Source of the DNA: Incurvaria masculella
Lineage: Eukaryota > Arthropoda > Insecta > Lepidoptera > Incurvariidae
NCBI GenBank assembly: GCA_946894095.1
Contig: OX335642.1
Location: 23,447,021-23,511,020 of the forward strand
Length of the DNA stretch: 64,000 bases
Direction: 5' to 3'
The notes below the pieces were generated by a model, which saw only the letters and a list, made by a program, of their open reading frames with translations, did no database searches and was not told where the DNA came from. Below are positions 35,701 to 48,631 of the stretch, one piece after another. Made by a program: the position numbers and the translations under genes. Numbering within the stretch: position 1 is the first letter of the stretch; the number at the start of each line of letters is the position of its first letter.

Positions 35701-36256
35701 AAAATGTTTTTCTTCTTCCGGTGTTTAGATTTCACATCGTTCGGAGAAGTAACTTTGTCCAAAACTATTCATTTAAGAAAAAAATCTTGCACCTATGTTA
35801 CGTCGGTAACTTTTCAAATTATCCTTGTACGACAAATAAATACAGTATAGTTACCTATTTGGTTGTAATTTAAATACGTTTATATAATCACCAACATCTT
35901 TCACTTCCCTGAGAAACTCCTTGGTGGGCACCAGAAATACAGCTGCTCGGGATGTCTAGTCCACGTGGCTCATCATGCTGGCAACATCAAAACTCACTTA
36001 TCAATTTGTGAAGGTCAGTGGCTTGCCAAAACCGCTCGTCAGGTGTCGCCTGTGGCACTTGCTGGTGAGCACCGGAGACACCAACTTCCAGCTACGCGTA
36101 GTCTTCTCCGCTCATCGTGCCGGGAACATCGACACTCACCTCCCAATGCGTAAAGGTAAGCGGCTTGCCGAACCAGCTCGTCAGGTGTTGGCTGAGGAAC
36201 GCGTTGGTCAGCACCGGAGATACCGCTTCCAGGGACGTGTAGTCAACTTCGCTCAT
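32743..36256 (-). CDS. EcKL gene 3, three exons
   Basis: Exons: 36256-36140 (117 bp, MSEVDYTSLEAVSP to FTHWE, donor GAG|GTGAGT), 34195-33161 (1035 bp, after TGTTGCAG) and 32859-32743 (117 bp, GDEKKNIDDFW to NGYI-stop TAA). All are phase 0, 422 aa, the same plan as gene 1. Catalytic motifs are complete: HGDSWTTN, KLVDFQLVRC, LALEDV. The family is EcKinase/CHK (PF02958), cytosolic small-molecule kinases of insects. Two degenerate copies of exon 1 lie directly downstream of the real one (36115-35998 and about 35976-35905). AATAAA-rich sequence (minus strand) occurs at about 32665-32690, after the stop. Confidence 0.9.
34425..34690 (+). mobile_element. SINE with internal deletion
   Basis: Head GCCGGAGGTTATGGGTTCAA, then ATGCACCACTTTATTTCTC, a jump to CCATCCACTTCAACGAGCC and a tail at CATCCTTGTCCAGTTACATA. 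Lies in EcKL gene 3 intron 1. Confidence 0.6.
34933..35253 (+). other. Unrecognised open frame after an acceptor-like site
   Basis: Frame open from 34933 to the TAA at 35251. TAACATTACAG at 34930-34940 could be an acceptor. It reads LLLDKLKEEIAKKLLHLP and SPKEYAALHLSHCPSLLFELL. From about 35110 the DNA resembles repeat sequence (TCTCATATGGGGGAGAGAG). No ATG start and no known domain. It could be a stray exon, a gene remnant or chance. Confidence 0.25.
35905..35976 (-). pseudogene. Decayed third, partial copy of EcKL exon 1
   Basis: An ATG-ATG-AGC start like that of the real exon is followed by CACGTGGAC and TAG (at about 35958-35956). The CACCAAGGAGTTTCTCAG part matches the CACCAACGMGTTCCTCAG part of intact exons. 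The second half and the donor are lost. Confidence 0.7.
35998..36115 (-). pseudogene. Decayed second copy of EcKL exon 1
   Basis: Aligns over the whole 117-bp exon, including start codon region and donor (GTGAGT kept). After ATG it reads MSGEDYA and then TAG at 36094-36092. It is 118 bp long, so there is also a 1-bp indel. It sits 24 bp beyond the donor of the intact exon 1. Confidence 0.85.
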
Positions 36257-37019
36257 CGTGCTGGGAACACCGACAAAGATCCAGGTTTATGTTTTGGTCT
36301 CAAAGCGCGCCCATAGATCCCATGTTTGCTTTTCAAATGTGAATGGCAAAACAGGTTGGTAAATTAGTTTGACACTGCTAGTATTTCCTAATAACTTCAA
36401 TGCTTGCTTTCCTCATGGTTTAAAAGTATCGAGTGGCAATAATTTCGTATTTTGTAAGTAATGCTAAGTTCCAAAGCAAGCAATTAAGTACTACAAAATT
36501 AAAACATACCAACTTGATTGATGCTTGCCTGATGAATACTTGTGCGAATATATTTCTAAGTGGAGGTTCTTACATAAATAAAGTGGCTATAATGTAATCA
36601 GAGAAATGCACAAATGTAAATATACTGATAAAAAACGTCACGCTGTTTGATAAGATAACTTGATACGAGTTTGTGGGAATGGATAACTCGACTTCAATTC
36701 TCAGTTGGATATTCTAAAAACCTACAGTCTTATTTAGTGTGAAGTGTCAACATTTAATAGGCAGATTATGTTCGGACTTACCATACAAAATGAAATTGTC
36801 GGCGTACCACTCTGAATTGTTAGGTACGACTGCTAGAGTAATTTTATCTGATATAAGGGTTTTTCATAATATTAGGACTTATGTCCGTTTCAAACTTTTG
36901 TGGCGAATGTATCCGGAAGAATTAAAATTTCCATTGTATAAATTAAAAAAAATTGTAATTATTTTTAAATCAATGCAAAGCCTTGTTAATTTAAAAACTC
37001 GTTCTGCTGGACTCGATAC

Positions 37020-37460
37020 AGCGTCGTGCCGTTCGTCTCGATGACGACGCCCCGAAGTATCCCTGAATTTAGGGTCCCTCCAACTGTAGGATGTAGAGTA
37101 GAGTCTCTCTCTGTCGTCTCTACCAGGGAGAATGCTCGTCGGAGCTGCATAACGCTGACCCTCCGGCCCTTTTCTACCTTCGCTCAACGCGGAACCAGGC
37201 CAGGAATACACCCATTTTACTGTCGAAGTTCCCAAAATAAGTACAATTTTATCTATAGGGCCGGTAAACTATGGAATGCTGCCGAGGTATTTCCTTGAAA
37301 GGATGTGCAACGGGGGTCCTTCAAACATGGCACGAGAAGCACCTGGCCCCCAGGCATGGTTTTCGCAGCCGCCGCGAGAGTTCTAAAGCCTATGGGCACC
37401 GATATAACGTCAATGCCTATGGGCGTCGTCGGGCATCCCTTATGTGAGGGCTAGTGTACG
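37020..37460 (+). mobile_element. Decayed LINE reverse-transcriptase C-terminal region
   Basis: Broken frames read IYRAGKLWNAAEVFP and then FKHGTRSTW-like sequence, resembling the RLWNxLPxxVFP ... FKRxVNRxL ending of Jockey-type ORF2. Frameshifts and stops are present. Confidence 0.5.
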
Positions 37461-37508
37461 CCATATCACAGAATAAGTAATAGTGCTACGGCCATATTCA
37501 GTATTTAA

Positions 37509-38092
37509 GAATGGCCCGTAAGCTACGCTCCCCATACAAACGTAGTTTACTAATCATTTGAAAACCACTGTTCCAATTTAATTGATATTTGTTACCTAAT
37601 ATCAGGCAACAATTATCTGTGTCTGCACGTTTTGTTTTCTTGAAAAATCCAAACCGAATCAGATGATTTCATATACCTAGTTTGAAGATATAATGGGTTA
37701 CCCATACAAATTTTCATATGTTTCATGATCTTCTATGAGACAAAAGGTAAACATGACAGGCAGGTAGATCAGGTCGGGACGATTACATTGAGTGGTCGCA
37801 TGATGGGTCTACGCTCGGGTCTACGATCAGTGTTTCCCAAGATATAACGAAAACAAATTTTGACATGACAGGCAGGTAGAGCAGGTCGGGACGTTTACTT
37901 TGAGTGGTCGCATGATGGGTCTACGATCAGTGTTTCCCAAGATATAACGAAAACAAAAACGAAAGCAGACACAGATATTGATTGCCAGATATGTGATACT
38001 AAATATCAAGTAAATTAGAACAGTGGTTTTCAAATGATTAGTAAAATACGTTTGTATGGGAGGCGAAATTTTCTGATGCTTACGGGGCCACC
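37509..38092. mobile_element. TTAA-flanked MITE (family 1, copy 2) with internal tandem repeat
   Basis: TTAA at 37505-37508 and 38093-38096, with the same inverted ends as the copy at 21661. Inside, a roughly 110-bp block (ATGACAGGCAGGTAGA, GGTCGGGACG, TGGTCGCATGATGGG, CAGTGTTTCCCAAG) occurs twice between about 37750 and 37960, which makes this copy longer. Confidence 0.85.
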
Positions 38093-39106
38093 TTAAGATC
38101 ATGAAATGGTAGGCTTAACCATGGAGGTGAGGAAATGTATTTCTTCACCTCTATGGCTTTAACCAATTGTTAGATTTATTGATTATCTGTGCCTAAAACG
38201 TTATTGGGAGATACGAGGTTGACGATAGCCAACCGCTGAATATCCCAACACTATAGGTACCTATATCGGTGCTTGGGAAGGGAGCCAGAAGCGGCACTCG
38301 CGATTCGTTTAATGTGCTTGTCGTCCGCGTCATAAATGTCGAACCCGCCGCCGCCCCCGCCGCGGCGCCGCCTCCTCCGCACAGCGCTGGCTGCTCGCGG
38401 TTGTGCCTCTCCCCCTCCAGATCAAGGCCACGGCCACAGATTGCCATTGTCACGGCCAAGGCCAGGCCGCGGCTTTGTATTTTTTATGTGCTCATACGCC
38501 CCATTTTTAACTTTCCCTAATACAAATCAATTATTGAATCGCGATTTCAATTGAACAGCAATTTTCGCAGGTAGATAACACGATGATTCAAGAGCTCTAT
38601 TTACTTTTGCTGAATAACCTCAAAATATATCGATTATTAGTGTTTCTTTTGTACCTACTTACTAAATAGTGTTACCTTTTAGCTCCTTGCCACTTGTAAT
38701 ACTTAGCCTTGTGGTCTATGTCACACCTCACTGCATTGACGTACATAAAGCAATAGACGCACCATCAGCTTTTCCCCGCGTACCACGTAATATATACCCT
38801 ATCCGCTCGCTGCTGCCCTACTGCCTGTCAGTCTGTGGTTATGTCGATGCCTCACTGGCACAACAATGCACATTACTCCTTGCCAACCAGAATCGCCCGC
38901 CGGTTCAGATATTCTATATTATATGCGCCGGCTCTCGTGACGTGCGTCAACTAACCAATACAGCAACCAGCACAGCACACACCAGACTAGTGTGCTAGTA
39001 CCTATGTAATACACACCTACTACACTAAAGAATACGTAGCCTACACTATGCATACTTTTGATTATATTGAATATTGTTCATATTGGAAGAATCGGTTATA
39101 GGAAAA

Positions 39107-39185
39107 AACCGGCCAAGTGCGAGTCGGGCTCGCACACGAAGGGTTCCGTCCCATCGTACAAGATTTAACAAAAATGTATGGATAA
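39107..39185 (+). repeat. Interspersed repeat A, left end
   Basis: ACCGGCCAAGTGCGAGTCGG and CACACGAAGGGTTCCGT, then divergence after ACAAGATTTAAC. Confidence 0.65.
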
Positions 39186-40225
39186 TCCACACCGTCTGTC
39201 ATTATTATTATTAAGTAAGGAAGACCGACCGTTTATCATGGGTTCCGAAAAATACCTACTACCATTTTGGACGAACGCCATTTCAAACAAAATGATTGGT
39301 ATTTTGAATAGACTGGTATAATAATTAAGGGTTAATCCCCCGCCCAGTTCTTGTAATTACATCTTCAAAGCTGAGAAAGAGAACTATTTTCGGATCCAGT
39401 GCGTACCTAACTATTAAATATTTCGGTGACCCGTGCCTTCTATACATACTTACTCGTATACCTAATAGAGAACATAAAAGGGCGCTTTTCATACTACCAT
39501 TAAAATGTAATTACTAGAGCTAGAATACAGAACCTCAATGAGAAAGGCGACTGGTTCCAGGACGTTACTGTTCACGATGTGAATGTGCTTGTCTGCGCTC
39601 TATGGTTGAATGGAAGGTTGGTCTGCCCATGGCAACCCACCTTCAATCCGGCCCTGGTTTCCACCGCTACACAATCCATACCCGCAAGGCAGCTGCCACG
39701 CCAATTCTTTAAAAATGTAGTTAATTTAAAGATAGAAGGCTTCAGGCCTGTTATAATGCCCTCGGGCAATAGTTTCTGTGCTTCCATCCGATTTATATAT
39801 GGTTAGTATCTTCTTTAACTTACTATGTGCTCCTTGGTCTACTGATGAAGCCCTACCGCTGATTCGGCCACCACCTGGTTCTGGGAAATTGCAAAAACTG
39901 TAGTAAAGTCTTCACCTGGGTAGGGAACCTGGCCTGTGTGGTCTCTGCTGTGGAACTGAGCTGACGAGCTGGGAGATTAGACCCCACACTCCTAGCGGAA
40001 TCTCGCGAAATGGTCTCGCTACCTAGGGTCTTCTTGGGCAAGCTGTTCAGCGGTGGGCGCGCCAAGACGCGTGCCCAAGGCCTCTCGTCAGTCCCAGGTG
40101 GTAACGTTCAAAACCTCACCATCAAAAACGTTTCCTTCACCCCCAAAGCGTTTATTTTGTAATAGGTACAAACCACAGAAGATAAAAGGAAGGAGAAGTG
40201 GCATGTGGTCTTATCGCGACTCCTC

Positions 40226-41845
40226 TGTATGGACGAAATGTGGATATAATCGTATGGCGAGCCGGTCTTGCGTCGTGTGCCACACAGTCCAAACATGGCC
40301 ACCGCGTGCGAATGTGCTCTCGAAATGCGTTCACCAAGTCAGCTCCCACCAGCACAAAAACGCCAATACGTCTGCGACTATGTTTGCGTGTGCCATGTAT
40401 GTATACATTAAAGATGGGTTGGTATTTTAGAAACATTTGAGACGGCAGTGGTTTTTATAGGAAGTTTTCTAGTTGGCACATCTTCCTTGAAGGTTAGATT
40501 AAAACGGTGCTGGAAAAGCTCGCGATAGCAAAGTACATTATAGCAAACACAACTAGTAGGTGGTAAAAATAATTAATAATAAATTTATTTTGCTCTTCGT
40601 CCATTACGTGAGGCGTTTTAGCGACTTTTCCCCGACTTGGTGAGATGTCGTCAGATTTGGCTCGACTTTTGTGAGAAACAGGTTTTACTTAATTCAACCC
40701 AGTTTTCTCGCAATTAAACACTTTCTTGCGGAAAAAAAAATTCCGTGATATTTGCCGAGACCCTCCCTCTCCGCCACGTGAGATTGGGAGTTTCGGCTCC
40801 AAATTGCCCTCCTCAAAAACGCCTCACGTCATAATTGGACGGCCCCTGTAAGGTCCAGGGCGTTACCATGGTTAATAAATCAACAGGTGAACAGGCAAAG
40901 CAATGATTAGATCTGACATTGAATTTTGTACCATTCCACCTGATAATTTCAGTTCACTTGACAGATTAAACGTCGTTGGACAGTTAGTTGGTACAAAATG
41001 CAACTATACGTCACATCGAATAGTTGCCTGTACACCGGCTATTCACCTGGGGAGTTAAGAAGACAATGAGGTGATCGAGTTCCATATACAATGGCTAGTG
41101 CCTGTTTCCTCAGTCAAATCTGAAATTTTGCACAATAAATACTTCAAATGAGAACTACGTCCGTACATTTTGATTTTTTTAAATCCTTCCCAATCAAACG
41201 AATACAACTGTTAACAATTTTCACCACCTAACCCAACAAACACTAACGCCCGTTTTTACCATGCCCGGTTACGGAGGTTTGTTCCCAAAGTAATTTTTAG
41301 GGTTCCGTAACCAAATAGGTCCAACGGAACCCTATCCGCTGTCCGTCCGTCCGTCTGTCACATGGCTGTATCTTATGAACCGTATTTAGGTAGGCAACTG
41401 AAATTTTCAGTATGTATTCAGTATATATTTTTTCATGAAAGTTTATAAATATTTGTCTAATGAGAACACAAAACACTTGCAGATTTGCAGTTTTCAATTG
41501 AAATTATAGCTAGACCATCAACGTTTGTTACGTTTTGGATTATCGAAATCGGTTGTGGTTATTTTCGTAATATAATTATTATGTTTCATTTATTTAAACT
41601 TTTTTTGTCAGCTCAAACTATAGTCAGATAATTTATTGTTTTAGGGTAAGTTTTCAAACACAGAAATTTAAAATTAACCCTATTCAAGTGTAGCTTTCTT
41701 TGCATATAGCTTTTTCATGAGATGTCACATCAGGCAGGATTTCGCGCATGGGCATTTTATAACTTTAACTCCTAGACATGAATTGGTTAGGTTAAGGTTA
41801 TAGTCTTTGTAGAGCACAAAAAAAATAATGCCCCCCATTTAAATT
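40226..41845. other. Unclassified flank inside the tandem duplication
   Basis: Left of the BEL LTR copy; repeated at 44885-46504. Contains a stretch (about 40855-41060) related to 18968-19025 and 19355-19490 (TTACCATGGT, CAACAGGTGAACAGGCAAAG), and repeat A. No gene is supported. Confidence 0.5.
41296..41500 (-). repeat. Interspersed repeat A, right part (duplicated at 45955-46159)
   Basis: AGGGTTCCGTAACC, CCGTCCGTCCGTCTGTC and CTGTATCTTATGAACCGTA match the right half of the 28858 copy in reverse. A second identical copy exists because of the 4,659-bp duplication. Confidence 0.6.
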
Positions 41846-42105
41846 TGTTAGATACTTGCGCGTTTAAGATCTGTCATTCCTTTTCCTAAATACCTACCTA
41901 CCTTCAAAAATAATATGCAATAACGTGCGCGCGCAGTCAGCCGTTAGCACTGGACAAAGTTGGGTGAAGACTCATGAAAACAGTCAATTACAAATACCTA
42001 GTGTGTACTATAATAAATAATAACAAATCTAAGGTGTATCCCTGGCCAGGGTAAGTGTTTTTAATGGACACATCAAAAATGTAAGTGCTTACCTATTCCT
42101 AATTA

Positions 42106-44888
42106 GGGTAATTGCGCCGGTATCCCGACCAGGTTCAGTTTACGACCATTTCATGGACTTGCTGCTTATAAAACAAGTTAATAGGGATATGGGGGGTAAT
42201 ATGTCATTACTTAAGATTTGAAACATATTTTCAATAACTATTCTTTGAGTAAAAACCAAAATCGAAACTGACTACACTATACAGTGGAAACCACAAATTT
42301 CTCAATTTTTCGGCTACATTGCAAAAGCGAATACTGAATAGTATTTGCAGGAAAAATAGTGCAAGGGGATCGACGCGAGGTGAGTTTTAAGCGAATTTTA
42401 CTCACTTTTGCAATGTAACTGGGTTATTTTATCAAGTTTATAGATCAAAGAAACCTTCAGTATGGATATTATTCATTTATATTATCAATTATTTGTTAAT
42501 ACGGGGTGGTCGGAAAGTGGAATAGGAATTCAACCACAAATTTAGTTTTCGACCGGGTGGTCGGATTACTAACCTAAACGAAGAGAAACTGGTTTGTCTT
42601 TGTCTTACAAAATAACTTCTTATGATCCATTTTCTTTTGTCTAGCTTCCTTCTTCTTATATATGTAGAATTATATGTACTTATATATGTATTAGTTTATT
42701 ACTTTAAGATATTAATATATGTATTAAGGTGTAAATTATTGTTTATGTATGTGTATGTATATATATAATTATTGGTTTCTGTCACCCTTTATGCATTACG
42801 AATTACCTACATTTTCTTTTTCAATTCTTATCCTCATCACCCCAAAGGTTGACTGGAAGAAATCACTTTTAGTGATAAGTCCGCCTTTGTGCAGTTTCGC
42901 TCTGTTAGATTTAATTGTTCTGTAAATAGTTTTTTTATGTAATTTGCACAATAAAGAATTTCTTTCTTTCTTTCTTTCTTTCTTCTTCTTCATTTTAAAT
43001 CAATCCTTTTAGTTTACGACCACTAAATATTGTAATATTAACGAAATATATCCAGCAAAATCAATAGTGGTCGGATACTAGAAGAAGATGCATTTTTATG
43101 GTTCAGTTTCCGACCTCCTAATTTTGTATGGATAATTATATGGTCGTAAAATTAAAACTACTTTTTCCACTATCTGGTATGCGACCAGCCAAAAACGCAT
43201 TAATTTCATCAGGTTTAATATTATTTCCAAGTTTTAATTTAGCCATAGGTAGACATGTCTACTATGCAGGTCAATAGGGTTCGGAAATATTTTTTTGTGG
43301 ACTGACTTTCATGTACCTATGCTTTAAGGGGATTTCTCGAGTCGGTTCCAACATTTGTCAAAACAGTAAATTAAATATTAAATTGGTATTTATAAATATA
43401 TTTTAATATTTTAAATAAATATATGTTTTTGGGTTAATTATTTTTACATATTTTTTTTTGCTCACCTCAAAGCACCTCTCCTAAACCTTATGCCTTATTC
43501 CATTAGAATGCCTTATGGTATTAATTTCCGCATTTACATTTATTGGTTATATTGAATTAAGAAGGTAATAATTTTACAAAAGTAAAGACTTTCGACGTTG
43601 ACAATCATACGTTCGCCCGTCTTTCATGTAGTACCAATAAATATAGGACCAAAGAAGTTAAAGAATATTATGCAAGGGAGGCTTTGAAAAACCTAAACTT
43701 TTTATACAAGAGAAAAATAAAGGTATATAAGTGAAACCGAGAAAAAACCCAGAATCGAACTAGAAAAGTAATTTAAGATCTGGAATCTCAAAAATATCTA
43801 CATAAAAACTAAAAAAGAGTTGAAAAAACTCAAAAAAGCTTTACTGAAAATTCCAAGAGATCGTATCACATACACGACATCATCAGAAGATCAAACAGAA
43901 TCCACTATCTACAGATAGTAAATCTGAAGAGGCAACTCAGTTAGCTAAGTAATCAGTGAAGATCAGAGCTAAGTAGTAAGTAATCATGATTGTTATTTAA
44001 TTGAACTGAACTTGTTTCTGAATCCAGAACAAATTCCCGATGAAGAAGTTCAAAATTCTTTAATACCGCTAGAACCGAGAACCGCTAGACTCCTTTCTCG
44101 AAACTCCATCTACATAATACATTTCAGGAATTTTTTAGAAATTGGATCGTTTGTGTCAATGGATGAAGCACCTATTCAAGTCATCGGGAAAGCGCCAATA
44201 TCATCCTGGAGAGTAAGGGACAAATATGATCTTATCATAATATCAATAGAAACGCACAGCATCAGAAATCACCAACAATACATTACATATCAACAATCAA
44301 CCGAAGATTTAAATCAAGTCCCCGAACATGCACAAATACGAGGCTCAGCCAACGCAACGGCATTAGCATCTCTTTCTGACATCACCTTAATAAAAGACAT
44401 TCAAGACAGCATGAATGTCTGTTACTTCTGTTATGTTCATCCCAAATCCATCCAAAATAATAAACAGCAACTAGATCTATTTATTGAACATCTTTATCTT
44501 CCTGAGCTAACAGAACATAAAAAAATATTAAAGATCGAAGTCCTGCAGTTATTTAATCAGCGGCGTGGTGAATTTACTATGATAATGAAGATAAAGCGAA
44601 GCTCGAGAAAAAAGATGCAATTAAAAAAGACGAGTCGAATACTTTTACTTAACAAGCAACGAGCAAAATAAGACAAACTAACTACTAAACAGATAAATCC
44701 TCATGTTTTACAGACAATTGATACCAATATAGTTACTGAAAGAAAGCAGAAAATCAAAGATAATATGGTGACTGAAAAACCACAGAAAATGAATTGTGCC
44801 CTATCTGAAGACCTATTGATGAGTGATTGTGAAGAAGATGAAAAAAAAGCCTGCTACTTCTGCGTTCGTCAGCACCATCTCAAATGTA
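42106..44888 (+). mobile_element. Truncated duplicate of the TA-flanked transposon
   Basis: This is the part of the transposon carried in copy 1 of the 4,659-bp tandem duplication. It starts at GGGTAATTG and is cut at the duplication junction, so it is not an independent insertion. Confidence 0.85.
43973..44882 (+). pseudogene. Duplicate of the transposase-like remnant, cut at the junction
   Basis: Identical by eye to 48632 onward, with the same TAA at 44669-44671. The frame is cut at the duplication junction (about 44885) inside the Cys cluster and runs into unrelated sequence. Confidence 0.5.
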
Positions 44889-47512
44889 TGGACGAAATGT
44901 GGATATAATCGTATGGCGAGCCGGTCTTGCGTCGTGTGCCACACAGTCCAAACATGGCCACCGCGTGCGAATGTGCTCTCGAAATGCGTTCACCAAGTCA
45001 GCTCCCACCAGCACAAAAACGCCAATACGTCTGCGACTATGTTTGCGTGTGCCATGTATGTATACATTAAAGATGGGTTGGTATTTTAGAAACATTTGAG
45101 ACGGCAGTGGTTTTTATAGGAAGTTTTCTAGTTGGCACATCTTCCTTGAAGGTTAGATTAAAACGGTGCTGGAAAAGCTCGCGATAGCAAAGTACATTAT
45201 AGCAAACACAACTAGTAGGTGGTAAAAATAATTAATAATAAATTTATTTTGCTCTTCGTCCATTACGTGAGGCGTTTTAGCGACTTTTCCCCGACTTGGT
45301 GAGATGTCGTCAGATTTGGCTCGACTTTTGTGAGAAACAGGTTTTACTTAATTCAACCCAGTTTTCTCGCAATTAAACACTTTCTTGCGGAAAAAAAAAT
45401 TCCGTGATATTTGCCGAGACCCTCCCTCTCCGCCACGTGAGATTGGGAGTTTCGGCTCCAAATTGCCCTCCTCAAAAACGCCTCACGTCATAATTGGACG
45501 GCCCCTGTAAGGTCCAGGGCGTTACCATGGTTAATAAATCAACAGGTGAACAGGCAAAGCAATGATTAGATCTGACATTGAATTTTGTACCATTCCACCT
45601 GATAATTTCAGTTCACTTGACAGATTAAACGTCGTTGGACAGTTAGTTGGTACAAAATGCAACTATACGTCACATCGAATAGTTGCCTGTACACCGGCTA
45701 TTCACCTGGGGAGTTAAGAAGACAATGAGGTGATCGAGTTCCATATACAATGGCTAGTGCCTGTTTCCTCAGTCAAATCTGAAATTTTGCACAATAAATA
45801 CTTCAAATGAGAACTACGTCCGTACATTTTGATTTTTTTAAATCCTTCCCAATCAAACGAATACAACTGTTAACAATTTTCACCACCTAACCCAACAAAC
45901 ACTAACGCCCGTTTTTACCATGCCCGGTTACGGAGGTTTGTTCCCAAAGTAATTTTTAGGGTTCCGTAACCAAATAGGTCCAACGGAACCCTATCCGCTG
46001 TCCGTCCGTCCGTCTGTCACATGGCTGTATCTTATGAACCGTATTTAGGTAGGCAACTGAAATTTTCAGTATGTATTCAGTATATATTTTTTCATGAAAG
46101 TTTATAAATATTTGTCTAATGAGAACACAAAACACTTGCAGATTTGCAGTTTTCAATTGAAATTATAGCTAGACCATCAACGTTTGTTACGTTTTGGATT
46201 ATCGAAATCGGTTGTGGTTATTTTCGTAATATAATTATTATGTTTCATTTATTTAAACTTTTTTTGTCAGCTCAAACTATAGTCAGATAATTTATTGTTT
46301 TAGGGTAAGTTTTCAAACACAGAAATTTAAAATTAACCCTATTCAAGTGTAGCTTTCTTTGCATATAGCTTTTTCATGAGATGTCACATCAGGCAGGATT
46401 TCGCGCATGGGCATTTTATAACTTTAACTCCTAGACATGAATTGGTTAGGTTAAGGTTATAGTCTTTGTAGAGCACAAAAAAAATAATGCCCCCCATTTA
46501 AATTTGTTAGATACTTGCGCGTTTAAGATCTGTCATTCCTTTTCCTAAATACCTACCTACCTTCAAAAATAATATGCAATAACGTGCGCGCGCAGTCAGC
46601 CGTTAGCACTGGACAAAGTTGGGTGAAGACTCATGAAAACAGTCAATTACAAATACCTAGTGTGTACTATAATAAATAATAACAAATCTAAGGTGTATCC
46701 CTGGCCAGGGTAAGTGTTTTTAATGGACACATCAAAAATGTAAGTGCTTACCTATTCCTAATTAGGGTAATTGCGCCGGTATCCCGACCAGGTTCAGTTT
46801 ACGACCATTTCATGGACTTGCTGCTTATAAAACAAGTTAATAGGGATATGGGGGGTAATATGTCATTACTTAAGATTTGAAACATATTTTCAATAACTAT
46901 TCTTTGAGTAAAAACCAAAATCGAAACTGACTACACTATACAGTGGAAACCACAAATTTCTCAATTTTTCGGCTACATTGCAAAAGCGAATACTGAATAG
47001 TATTTGCAGGAAAAATAGTGCAAGGGGATCGACGCGAGGTGAGTTTTAAGCGAATTTTACTCACTTTTGCAATGTAACTGGGTTATTTTATCAAGTTTAT
47101 AGATCAAAGAAACCTTCAGTATGGATATTATTCATTTATATTATCAATTATTTGTTAATACGGGGTGGTCGGAAAGTGGAATAGGAATTCAACCACAAAT
47201 TTAGTTTTCGACCGGGTGGTCGGATTACTAACCTAAACGAAGAGAAACTGGTTTGTCTTTGTCTTACAAAATAACTTCTTATGATCCATTTTCTTTTGTC
47301 TAGCTTCCTTCTTCTTATATATGTAGAATTATATGTACTTATATATGTATTAGTTTATTACTTTAAGATATTAATATATGTATTAAGGTGTAAATTATTG
47401 TTTATGTATGTGTATGTATATATATAATTATTGGTTTCTGTCACCCTTTATGCATTACGAATTACCTACATTTTCTTTTTCAATTCTTATCCTCATCACC
47501 CCAAAGGTTGAC

Positions 47513-47655
47513 TGGAAGAAATCACTTTTAGTGATAAGTCCGCCTTTGTGCAGTTTCGCTCTGTTAGATTTAATTGTTCTGTAAATAGTTTTTTTATGTA
47601 ATTTGCACAATAAAGAATTTCTTTCTTTCTTTCTTTCTTTCTTCTTCTTCATTTT
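47513..47655 (+). repeat. LINE-like 3' tail with (TTTC)n
   Basis: AAGTCCGCCTTTGTGCAG followed by TTGCACAATAAAGAATTTC and a CTTT run. The same tail occurs at 42854-42996 (tandem duplicate) and, diverged, at 58021-58140. The polyA-signal-like AATAAA and simple tail suggest the 3' end of a retrotransposed element. Confidence 0.55.
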
Positions 47656-48631
47656 AAATCAATCCTTTTAGTTTACGACCACTAAATATTGTAATATTAA
47701 CGAAATATATCCAGCAAAATCAATAGTGGTCGGATACTAGAAGAAGATGCATTTTTATGGTTCAGTTTCCGACCTCCTAATTTTGTATGGATAATTATAT
47801 GGTCGTAAAATTAAAACTACTTTTTCCACTATCTGGTATGCGACCAGCCAAAAACGCATTAATTTCATCAGGTTTAATATTATTTCCAAGTTTTAATTTA
47901 GCCATAGGTAGACATGTCTACTATGCAGGTCAATAGGGTTCGGAAATATTTTTTTGTGGACTGACTTTCATGTACCTATGCTTTAAGGGGATTTCTCGAG
48001 TCGGTTCCAACATTTGTCAAAACAGTAAATTAAATATTAAATTGGTATTTATAAATATATTTTAATATTTTAAATAAATATATGTTTTTGGGTTAATTAT
48101 TTTTACATATTTTTTTTTGCTCACCTCAAAGCACCTCTCCTAAACCTTATGCCTTATTCCATTAGAATGCCTTATGGTATTAATTTCCGCATTTACATTT
48201 ATTGGTTATATTGAATTAAGAAGGTAATAATTTTACAAAAGTAAAGACTTTCGACGTTGACAATCATACGTTCGCCCGTCTTTCATGTAGTACCAATAAA
48301 TATAGGACCAAAGAAGTTAAAGAATATTATGCAAGGGAGGCTTTGAAAAACCTAAACTTTTTATACAAGAGAAAAATAAAGGTATATAAGTGAAACCGAG
48401 AAAAAACCCAGAATCGAACTAGAAAAGTAATTTAAGATCTGGAATCTCAAAAATATCTACATAAAAACTAAAAAAGAGTTGAAAAAACTCAAAAAAGCTT
48501 TACTGAAAATTCCAAGAGATCGTATCACATACACGACATCATCAGAAGATCAAACAGAATCCACTATCTACAGATAGTAAATCTGAAGAGGCAACTCAGT
48601 TAGCTAAGTAATCAGTGAAGATCAGAGCTAA

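Larger units (their letters stand above)
36257..40225. other. Spacer between EcKL gene 3 and the duplicated block
   Basis: Holds the decayed LINE (37020-37460), a TTAA MITE, a GC-rich patch at about 38340-38465 with GCC/CCG runs, and repeat A. The open frames at 38669-38998 and 39853-40065 have no recognisable homology. Confidence 0.5.

Noticed and set aside
38193..38520. GC-rich frames with poly-Ala, poly-Pro or poly-Gly runs
   Set aside because: Produced by GCC/CCG repeats in a short GC-rich patch; open in several frames at once and without conserved sequence.
38669..38998. 109-codon frame with a hydrophobic start
   Set aside because: No ATG at the start and no homology that I recognise; it sits among repeats.
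40053..40430. 125-codon plus-strand frame and its minus-strand partner
   Set aside because: Crosses the border of the tandem duplication, lacks recognisable homology, and the 3' part recurs with different 5' codons at 44823-45089.
41846..42105. An apparent solo LTR of BEL/Pao
   Set aside because: It is the LTR part carried in copy 1 of the 4,659-bp tandem duplication and shares its flanks with copy 2, so it is not a separate insertion.
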